Source: Gracilaria domingensis (Eukaryota > Rhodophyta > Florideophyceae > Gracilariales > Gracilariaceae). From it: a stretch of 42,029 nt of DNA. How positions within the stretch are numbered: the stretch's first letter is position 1; each line of letters begins with the position of its first letter. Position numbers and translations under genes: made by a program. Shown here piece after piece: positions 19,942 through 28,292 of this stretch. Below the pieces are notes generated by a model. That model saw nothing but the letters and a program-made list of their open reading frames with translations, was not told where the DNA came from and ran no database searches. The stretch is taken from positions 1 through 42,029 of the forward strand of contig VCMS01000170.1 of NCBI GenBank assembly GCA_022539475.1. Direction: 5' to 3'.

Positions 19942-21050
19942 TTATTGTTGTGGTGGGTCACAAAAGTTTATGGCTTTTTGTGGGACGGGATTAGATATCG
20001 GCGCAACCATCGAATTAATTACAGACACACCCTGCGGAGTCGACCCTTTGTCGTGAAGTAGAAGCAAATCATTTCTTTTCCGAACTCTAGATAGTGCGAC
20101 GTACAGCTGTACGGCACAAAAGAAGTTTAATGTCACATCCGCTGTCATTCGAGTCCAAGTTTTACCCTGCGCCTTATGAACCGTTGCAGCAAATGTGAGT
20201 CGAATTAGGAACTGTCTTCGTATCATACTGAGATCTGGGAGCTTGAACTGAAAGTCGATGTGGTGTAGAAACTGACTTTCCACCACAGCACCAGCTTCGT
20301 CGTATCTCGCGACCGGAATTGTTCTACTTCATATTTTCGTAATGATGAAGAGCTCTCCGTTGACCAAATGTGAGTGTAGCACGTTTTGAATGAGCATGAC
20401 AGGAACACCCAGCTTAAGATGAAGCCTATGGTGTGGAACGCCGGTTAGCGTGCAGTTCTACGATAGCCCCGGGACAGTATTGTTGGAAAAATCACTATCT
20501 GCATCATCTCCTCGATAGCCCTAGTAGAATCATTTCAGGGTGGGGTGAATACGTGGTGTACATCGGTTTACTTAGAAAATTAAGTGTTCAAAATCGGTAT
20601 AAGTACGGCTTGTGCACAGGGTAGACTGTCATTTTGAACACCCAATTTTCTAAATAAACCCGTAAATACCCCGTTCCTACCCCGTGTCTTTCTCCTAGGG
20701 TAGTTTTGTACTCTTTTCGCAGATAGAAGAGTGACTCGCCGCCCGGGGAATTTGGCAAGAGCTGTTTTGTTGTGCTCCTTTACCTTTTTCTTTGTAGATG
20801 CGATCAGCATATCGTTGAGACAGAAACCTTTTATATCGCCAGATTCCAGCCATCTCCATATATGCTTGTATCCCTCTGTTATAGATCCAGTAGACTGCAA
20901 CGGGAGAGCAGAATTGGATGCAAATTTATTCTGTGCAATGCTCTGTACCAGGGAGGCAAACTCTTCATCCTGCGCTTGCCTTACTTGCTCGGTCAAGTAC
21001 ATAATCTGCACTGGCATTTGATTCTATAAATCACTTTTCCATGGCTGCTC
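19942..21050 (-). pseudogene. Helitron-type helicase fragment, copy 2, split by a foldback element
   Basis: The upstream part (20700-21017) reads IMYLTEQVRQAQDEEFASLV and ASTKKKVKEHNKTALAKFPG..TLLSAKR, the middle of the Pif1-like helicase of Helitron replicases. The downstream part (19942-20518) reads GVPHHRLHLKLGVPV, TFAATVHKAQGKTW and QLYVALSRVRKRNDLLLLH. The HKxQGxT motif is intact here, unlike copy 1. The two parts are separated exactly by the 182-bp foldback element 20519-20700, and the lower part has further stops near 20330-20460. Rep nuclease and Walker motifs are not found in the window. It faces the small gene copy 2, as in copy 1. Confidence 0.8.
20519..20700. mobile_element. 182-bp foldback MITE in helicase
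   Basis: Begins CCCTAG and ends CTAGGG, with TAG immediately outside both ends (possible 3-bp target duplication). The arms pair over about 75 bp: outer part diverged, inner 31 bp (20564-20594 against 20631-20662) nearly perfect, around a loop of about 36 bp. It splits the helicase reading cleanly. No coding capacity. Confidence 0.75.
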
Positions 21051-21517
21051 GTTCGCAATGTTAAGTCGAACAACACATTGAACGCCTCGCTCATCTGTTC
21101 GAATTGCAGAGTATCGTCGGTGTTCTCGGAAGTGGAAAAGTGAGTGCTAGTTGTGGAATAGCGGCTAGTTTAGGCCCTGAAATGGGCGCGTGAGGGGGTA
21201 GGCCGCTCTAGCACTCAAAACATTAACAAATTTTGGAATAATATATTCCACTTTACGTAATTTTTCCTTCAGTTCCTCTACGTTTTTAGCAGGTTCCGTT
21301 TGCCTTCAACCAGAACTGCATCCCTTTTTAGGAACCTGTCCGTTTATTTCACTCGCGCTAATTTTCCTACCCGTTCCATTCAGAGACACAGTGCACATCC
21401 CAACAACCTTCTGCACCACACCCGTCCCATGCCACACGAACTCAGCTCCAGTGACTCTCAAACCAACTGAAGCAGACATCAAAACACTTTACTCATCACG
21501 CTTTTCAGTCTGTGTAT
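21051..21517. other. Intergenic, nothing recognised
   Basis: AT-rich sequence between helicase copy 2 and foldback copy B. I see no ORF, repeat or RNA signature. Confidence 0.4.
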
Positions 21518-21972
21518 CCCCTGTGAGATAAAGTGATGCGCGATGGATGTCCGTCGGATGAAATTTTGGGACATCCATGGGATATCAGTCGTATATCTTC
21601 TGCGCATCCAGAATATCCAAATGATAGGCCGTGGTACCCCGTTGGATGCGCCTAATTGATGCCCTTTATATGTCCTTCGGATGTGCAAAAACTATTCCAA
21701 AGATATTCATATGATGCACGAAGATATGTCCCATAGATGTCCGGAAATCCAGGGTGCATCACTCGGACATCACAAAATCCAATGGACAGCTCTTCGTACA
21801 TCATATGCTTATCAGGTGGTTATCATTTGGATATACTTCATGCATCATCTGAGCATCATTTACGTATATCATCTGGACATCACAAGGAGATCAAATGGAC
21901 ATCTTCAGGTTTCGTAATTCTAATATAGTTCATTTGCGGGATATCATCCGGACATCAATTCACCTCTCTGGG
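21518..21972. mobile_element. Foldback/MITE copy B, 455 bp
   Basis: Same family as copy A at 11089. The left end CCCCTGTGAGATAAAGTGATG and the right end CACCTCTCTGGG match copy A's ends. The left half is GATGTCC-rich, the right half GGACATC-rich, and the word ATCATTTACGTA occurs at about the same offset in both copies. AT precedes and follows the element. Confidence 0.7.
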
Positions 21973-22123
21973 ATCCTCAAACGTCATCTCGTAAAAGTTT
22001 TGCGCGCAGCTAAGCCCATTCCCCTACATGCGCCTCGCTCCCATACGTCTCCCCACCCTCTCTACCCTTTTATCCTCCTGCTCCTTCAGAGTTCTCTCGA
22101 CCAGCAGCGCCCCTTCGTTCTTC

Positions 22124-22798
22124 TCAACCCTCGCCACCCCCTCCGTTCCTCTTCTTCAAACGGCTCCACCCGCCGTCTTCCTCACCACCATCAACATCCC
22201 TTATGTTCCCTCTACCACTCTTCGGCGTCACCGGCGAACTTTGCCTACCACCTCCCGCCGCCGGCTTCAAGAACCTCTTCATGTCCATCACCTGTCGCAT
22301 CAGTGCCTCCAGGACTTCCAACCTCCCCTGCAACTTCCTATTCTCCTGCCTCAAATCAGCAACCTCCCTCACCAAACACTCTACCATCCCCTGGCCATGC
22401 TTCTTCATCTCCATCCCCACCACCTTCAACCCTCCTCGCACGGTAGATATCACCTCCGGGGATACTCCATCGTCAGAAACGCTCAGTACAGCACCTCCCA
22501 TCTCTACCACCTTATTACTCACTAAGTCATCCACCTCCTCTTTCAGCCCAATTCCCATCAACTTCATACGCTTCTTCATCTCCTCCGCAAACCACTTCGG
22601 CGGCGGTGCTCCCTTCCCATCCCCACTCCCCATCTCCATCCCAATCCCCAGCTGGCTCAAGTGCACCGCCCACCTCTCATCTCACGCCTCAGCCTCCCCT
22701 ACTTCCTCTTCCAAAGGCGTCCCCCGTATCTCCTTCACCACCTCCTTCCTTTCAAGCAGCGCCAAGAGCTCCTCTTCTTTCACATACCCATTCGACAT
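22124..22798 (-). pseudogene. Coiled-coil protein gene with in-frame TGA
   Basis: Unrecognised. The ATG at 22798 gives 38 charged codons (KEEELLALLERKEVVKEIRG..), then TGA at 22684-22682, then the same frame stays open for about 185 codons. It contains PPKWFAEEMKKRMKLMGIG, a leucine-zipper-like coil at roughly residues 140-175 (LVREVADLRQENRKLQGRLEVLE) and a basic Gly/Ser-rich tail. The coil continues naturally in this frame, so I take the TGA as a disabling mutation rather than the true end. The plus-strand Pro/Ser-rich ORFs here are shadows. The alternative is an internal start downstream of the TGA. No neighbour suggests a role. Confidence 0.5.
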
Positions 22799-23395
22799 TA
22801 CGCAGTACACGAACGCGCGCGTTATTAGACAAAATACAAGAGCGCGAGTTGTGTCACGAAAGAGAACGCGATTCTATCGCTTACGATCCAGCCCCCCACA
22901 CAGCCCACGCGCATGCCTTTTTCGTCGGAAATACTCTTATCTCGTTTTCACGCCAACGCACTCTCCCACGGACACTCAATAACCATCCAATAACCATCCA
23001 TACGCCTCGAAACCCCTTAACGTGTACCACCTTGCTCGAAACCATACTTCTTCTTCTTCAGTATGGTCCACTAATCCTGATTGCAAAGTAGTATGAAAAC
23101 TACACTACAAGTAATTTTCTCTCACGAAAGGGGAAAACTACAAGACAGGTAACTTTCTCTCCTGGAGAAGGCCAAACTCTTTGACGGTCACTGCTCGAAA
23201 TATACAGTACTCATCTTTATGGTCACAGCTTCACACAACAACCAAATGTAGAGCCACAGAAGCCTTTCATATCTCCTAACACCTTTCCTTCTTCAAACCC
23301 TACTACTTCAAACTTAAACAAACCTCTCTCTCAGTAAAACCCTTCAATAAAGAAAAAGATGGTTACTAAAACGTATTATTTCTACCGTACAACCT

Positions 23396-24634
23396 TTAAA
23401 ACCTTACAAAGCGACGCCGCTTTCTTCCATTCCCGGCATAAAGCCCTTCCCACACAGTCCTTAGTAACGCCCTTTCTTGTAGCTCAACAACCAAATGCAT
23501 TATAATTAGAACAAAAAAAACAGTGTTTCCCAGTATTGGCGGTACTGCACGGCTGATACGTTTCCGTAAACCCTCCGAAAATGAATGGCTAACCAATTAT
23601 GCACTCACAATGGGAACAAATCTCTGGGAAAACGGGTTCACCGCCTTCCCAATCCCGTTCATGAACAATATTGACTTCAATATGCTCCTTCCGCTCTGCA
23701 CAACTATGAGAAACACATTGGCCACTGTTCGTCTCTCTGGCGACAAATCCATAGCATGATTCGAAACATTCCTTGTGCTCTACAGCAAAAGCCATCTCGG
23801 CAGACAATAGTTACCCAGTCCCAACAGAAACCCTCCAGAAGAAAAGGCAACAGTGTTAATCTTAATCGCATCTAACAGCGTTCTCCCTTCCGGAAATAAA
23901 TGAGAACTCAGAGAAATGCAAATGTTGACAAACAACAATCCAATTAGCGTAAACGCGCCAAATGCATTCAATGACACAGCCCAAATGCTAAGCAGACCTT
24001 CAGATTGTAAGTTCCCTGTTGCCACCGAATTAAAAAACCCCTCGTGCACACATCGCAAACCATCTATAAACAAGACATGCAGTAGCGACTCTATTACCGC
24101 TACCGTCACGACCCTCCATGCATACGCGCTTACAGAACCGTCCTCCGACTTAAGCACATCCACAAGTGCCGGTTTTATCATTCCATACAATAGAAAAAGA
24201 GCAAGCATCCACAACAGACAATATAGCAACAACGAATCCCCACAAATCTGGGCACGCAGTCGCCTCAGGCAACCATGCTCCTCCCGTTCATGTGCGTAAC
24301 GAAGGAATCTTGTGAAGTGCACCCTACCAGACAAAACTCGATAGAGATCCGGACCCTCTAACAACATTTCTTCACTATCAACATGCTCTGAAATGAACTT
24401 GCACAATTCACTCATCTCTCTTGCCAACGCCCAGTTTCGTACCTCCCTCTCCATTCCTCTCAACCTTCTCCTTCCTGCTACTCTGTCAAACGTTAACAAT
24501 AAATCTCTGTTGAATTTAAATTCAATTCTATCAGGGTACAATAGAAGCTGCACTTTACATGGCACCCAAACCCCTGCACCTGCACCAGGTAGCATGAACA
24601 TGGATTCTTTCGCCCTGTACATTACACTATCCAT
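23396..24634 (-). pseudogene. Multi-pass membrane protein gene with two in-frame stops
   Basis: First ATG in frame at 24634 (MDSVMYRAKES); the frame is open further up, but without an ATG. After about 135 soluble residues there are hydrophobic segments: LLLYCLLWMLALFLLYG, VVTVAVIESLLHVLFI, a long one around FGAFTLIGLLFVNICISL, and VAFSSGGFLLGLG. TAG at 23782-23780 closes the frame, yet the same frame continues with coding-like sequence (VANVFLIVVQSGRSILKSILF) to TAA at 23599-23597 and on through GNTVFFVLIIMHLVV to 23396. Two stops without a frameshift suggest a slowly decaying gene. Family not recognised; the stops could instead be intron borders I cannot place. Confidence 0.5.
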
Positions 24635-24682
24635 TCTAATCTGACTTTTAGTGCAGAGTCTGTTTTCTATTGATTCACCCAA

Positions 24683-25231
24683 ACCAGATTAACAGAAATG
24701 CCTATATGGATACATTTTGAAACGGTATATCTCCGCACACCCATTGTTTGCAAACTCATCGCCACTTTATGAATACGTTTCCCTTCCATATAAGAACTCA
24801 ACACCTTTTTGGAGCACACAGTACTAAGACTTATAGTGGTCATCATGAGCTTTAATCTTGTTCCAAAACCAGTTTCTCCAATAAAAACCGTACGGAAAGC
24901 CCAAAAGGAAATATTACATCATCAACCTCTTACCTTCCAAACTTCACTACGCTCCTGCCATTTTCATATCTAAGCTTCTGCCTACTTTCCCATTCTCTAT
25001 GAAATATGTTCCTATGATTCATATAGTGCGAACCTTTACTCTTCGATACTTTTTGCCGGAAACACAGTTTCACGCACGCGTTCTAGTAATTATTCATAAC
25101 TTATGTTCCCGTCAGAAAGGAACTGGAGACTCCTGTGTCTCAAACTCTATTTAACCAGCCAGCCAGTTCAATCCACATGAAATTGCCCTCCCCTCCAAGA
25201 ACCAAAGAGAATCCTTTCAATATCCATCATC
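24683..25231. other. Intergenic between two divergently read pseudogenes
   Basis: AT-rich, with no gene or clear repeat. It could hold the promoters of the membrane-protein and dehydrogenase pseudogenes, which are transcribed away from it. Confidence 0.4.
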
Positions 25232-25989
25232 ATGAGCTTCGTAGATATAGAACCGATCCTAGCGACAGAAATACGTCCATCAACTTTGGCCATAGTCGTC
25301 GGGAAAGGATGCATAGGCCTATTGCTTCCAGATTTCGGTCATTCAGGAGACATTCATGTGTCCACCGCAGGTTACATAAGCATGAAGCATCTACCTCTAG
25401 GTCCGATATTTCTATGTGTCAGAACGTCTGCCCTACAAACTGTCATTGAGTGTACTCCTCCAAAGTAGCGAGAAGATCTTGTGTCCATTCAGAACGGCAA
25501 CATTCTCCCGCTTCTTGTAGACATGGTGTACAGGAATCCACAAGGTCCGTTCCTAACGTTACCGTGGCCATAAAAGGCGCCACGCCAGAGGACATCATAA
25601 CCCTCTATAGCCCTCTAGATCTCACAGTTGCGACAGGAAAGTGGTCTGACGCACTCGCGGAACGGTTCTGGTCAGCAAATCTCTCTTGTCATATTGTATC
25701 TGGTCGAGAATTTACGAGGGCGTACTATGAAAAACTTGTATGGATTTCGGCGTTCAACCTTTTTGGAGCCGTTCAGGGCTACATATCAATGCATGAAGTA
25801 GCTACCGTGCATAAAGCAGTAGTGTGTACCATGATGAAAGAGCTCCTCTCCATTGTGCCCGAGAAAACAAACATTGAATTCAATACGGAGCAGGTGGTTC
25901 AACGGCTTTTGGCCTACGGCAAATTACTTGTCAAATTCAATACGTACATCTCCGAGATGGGTTTAACGAATGACTTCTTCTCCCAATAA
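25232..25989 (+). pseudogene. Ketopantoate-reductase-like Rossmann dehydrogenase, broken
   Basis: Resembles the ApbA/PanE (ketopantoate reductase) superfamily, NADPH-dependent enzymes with an N-terminal Rossmann fold and a helical C-terminal domain. Seen: ATG at 25232, IVVGKGCIGLLL (G-x-G-x-x-G) at residues 22-33, PIFLCVRTSALQTVIECTPP, then a TAG at 25466, and in the same frame REDLVSIQNGNILPLL, the NG-containing strand-turn typical of the family. A frame change near 25540 leads to KWSDALAERFWSANLSCHI and YEKLVWISAFNLFGAVQG, the C-terminal helical start with the conserved K. It ends at 25989, a near-complete length of about 250 aa. One stop plus one frameshift indicates a pseudogene. The substrate cannot be stated. 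Confidence 0.6.
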
Positions 25990-26145
25990 TCTGAAGAGCC
26001 CAGAACTGCAGGAAAAGTTGACCCCGCACCATTTCACACAACGTATATCAACGTCTTCCTTCACGAAATTCTGCAACCCCTTTAGTACAATAGACATGAG
26101 CCAATAAAAACAACAAATCACCTTTACCTTCACACGTATGCGGTT

Positions 26146-26722
26146 TTAGAAGTAAGGTGCCGTACGCCCCGTATTAACCCAAATCCACAGCCGGCACAAG
26201 ACCAGGAACAAACATACTTCATATGAAAGCTTAGTCCAGAACAAATGACAAGCAACAACAAGACAGTAGGTACTCCAACCTTCCAAATCCCTTGGGCGTC
26301 TTACAGGTTCGAAGTCTTCATCCTCATCTTCCTCTTCCTCCTCCGCCTCCATGTCGGCGTCCTCTACCTCCATGTCCTCGTCGTTATCATTCCCACCACT
26401 CTTTTTTCCAGTCGTAATACTACTCTTCTCTGTGTCCTCCTTTACGAACTCCTCTCCTTCCCCAAACTCAATTTTCTCCTCAAATTCAGGATTGAATCCC
26501 TTCACACGATGAACGGCATCGGGTAGCTTGTATCCCTCTGGCACCATGTACATGTGATACCTCACCAATACGTCCATATGTCGAATGGCATCCTTTGAAG
26601 CGGCTCCTGCATGTACCACATCTCCTCGCCCAATGAAGATCGAGAATGGGGGTACCATCACCTTTTTCATTGTATGTCGTGAATGCGGGGTTCGCTTAGT
26701 TGCGTCCAGAGCTGCAATTCTG
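26146..26722 (-). pseudogene. 3' part of an acidic protein gene cut by gypsy element 2
   Basis: Reading toward lower coordinates: VPPFSIFIGRGDVVHAGAASKD, then VRYHMYMVPEGYKLPDAVH, an acidic Glu/Asp run (EAEEEEEDEDEDFEP) and a hydrophobic end. The RGDxVHAGA..RYHMY pattern is like the second half of a double-stranded beta-helix (2OG-oxygenase/cupin-like) fold, where His and a basic residue bind cofactor; this is a weak resemblance. The frame runs unbroken into the LTR beginning at 26723, and about 50 N-terminal codons of that frame are LTR sequence, so the 5' part of the host gene has been displaced. It should lie beyond the right edge of the window. The first in-frame ATG on the host side is at 26670. 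Confidence 0.55.
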
Positions 26723-27294
26723 TGTGGTATAACCGATCGGTGCGAGCTGCTAGTGGGGAGCCCCGCGTGGGCTCGACCCGGCGGAGGAGTGAAACGCGTG
26801 ACACCTAATAGGTCGGCAGCACCCACCGTTGCCTATAGTGCACGGTGACCAAGTGGGAAATACGCCTGCACTGGTGTGCGGCAGGCACGTATAACCCTCG
26901 AGGTCAGCAAAACTATTAGAGGACTACTAGACTTACCAATTGGTGACTGTAGAACCGAACTGGTGTCAAATCAGCCTAGTTGGTGCTTGACTTTACCATT
27001 TGGTGTGGGAGGTTGGCGTCTCGGGGGTTTAGTACACCCGAGCGCCCCTCCGGCTCTCACGGGCCTAGTGCCACGTGGGCCACCGGGAGGTGCATTTGTG
27101 GTGCACCACCCCGGCCACATATCTACACTACCGAGTAAATATTAATTCTAAATTAACGAAAATAGACTAATTAGTCTTGTCCAAGCCTGCGCTTACGCGT
27201 CCCACGTGGTACAGTAGGCACACGTGCCCGGGAGCCCGTGACGTCACCACTTGGTCTTGTAGAGCCCCCGTTGATCTGGCCGAGCTATACTACA
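26723..27294 (-). repeat. 3' LTR of gypsy 2
   Basis: Matches 38156-38729 over its length, mostly with 1-2 base indels. The low end is TGTGGTAT in both copies. The high end is set at ...CTACA (27294), so that on the minus strand it begins TGTAGTATAG right after a purine run (AGGAGGGGGG, minus strand, 27297-27306) that would be the plus-strand-primer tract. Similarity to the other copy stops at about 27273. Confidence 0.75.
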
Positions 27295-27307
27295 GACCCC
27301 CCTCCTA
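27295..27307 (-). other. Candidate polypurine tract of gypsy 2
   Basis: The minus strand reads AGGAGGGGGGTC, then TGTAG, the proposed LTR start. Position and composition fit the second-strand primer of LTR elements. Confidence 0.5.
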
Positions 27308-28292
27308 CCGACAGGCACGCCCCGTGGCTGCGAAGTTCCCACGGCGTTTGCCGCCTTTTCGCCAAACGGTCGTCGGCGCGCATCGCCTGGCGCACGGCGC
27401 GTCTCGCGATGACGCGAAGACGGCGCGGTGCACGGCGCGGTTCGCCACATGCACTGCGGCGCCATTACCCACGCCGCCGTACCCCCTGTGGTAGGTGCGA
27501 CCGTACCTTACATCCCTCGTGGTATTGGGACGCGAAACCGCGAACCGCGACCATTCAGGTTGATCTTGTCGCGCGCTTGGTACCACGTGGTTGTCTTCGC
27601 CTCTTCTGTCCCTCCCGGAGGAGTCCGCCACTCCATCTTCCCCTGTCCGTCCTCCCCCTGAGCGGGTTAGTCCCGGCTTACCAGTTGGTTTCGAGCCTCC
27701 CTTCGGTGGGGTTCGCAGTTGTCAACCGATCGGCACACCGCCCCCTCGTGGTGTCGCTCCTATTCTTTGTTGGCCACTTGGTCTTGTGCCGTACTGAGGT
27801 GATACCTCGTTGGTTCCGACACGTACTGTCTCTCTGCTTGAGTGAGGGCGCCACTGGGGTGTCGTTGCCTTGGGCGGCCGCGTCGAGGGTGAGGAGACTC
27901 CTGCCCGTGGCTCTTCAGACTTCGTGACCGTACCGGTGCTGACGCCGCTTCTACCTAGGGGTCTGCCTCATCGTGGTGTTCAGGCTTGATTCAGGTCCAG
28001 CCGAGGGGTTTACCCGACTGCGCGGCGTTCAGCGCCCCTCCACCTGGTTCCTCGCGGTCTCCTTCCGTCCCTCAGGTTCCCTCTGGGGTGGTTGTGACCT
28101 CCCTTGTTCACGGAACCCGTCCAGCCGGCGCACAACCCTGGTCATTTTCACGGTGTGTCAGCTCGCTCGAGCGGCGTGCCCGTTCTCTGTGACCCCTCAG
28201 GTTTCATCTAGTCATCCAATTGGTGGTGTTCCCCCTCTCGGTTGGTATCCTCCGTGGCACGCTCTCGCTCCAACTCGCGCCTTTTATACCTC
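27308..28292. other. Leader region of the antisense ORF, no gene assigned
   Basis: GC-rich. Several overlapping ORFs exist on both strands but none has clear coding character or continuity with the antisense ORF. It holds four CCANNTGG dyads (27583, 27681, 27774, 28215). Confidence 0.4.

Noticed and set aside
11089..21972. Foldback arrays as simple satellite DNA
   Set aside because: Both copies share defined inverted ends, matching length and a polarity switch in the middle, which satellites do not have.
22028..23091. Pro/Ser-rich plus-strand ORFs of 161-259 codons
   Set aside because: They are the complement of the coiled-coil gene on the minus strand and low complexity; the minus frame has a convincing coil.
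22124..25989. Stop-codon reassignment explaining in-frame stops
   Set aside because: TGA, TAG and TAA all occur, while the long transposase and pol frames end normally; decay is simpler.
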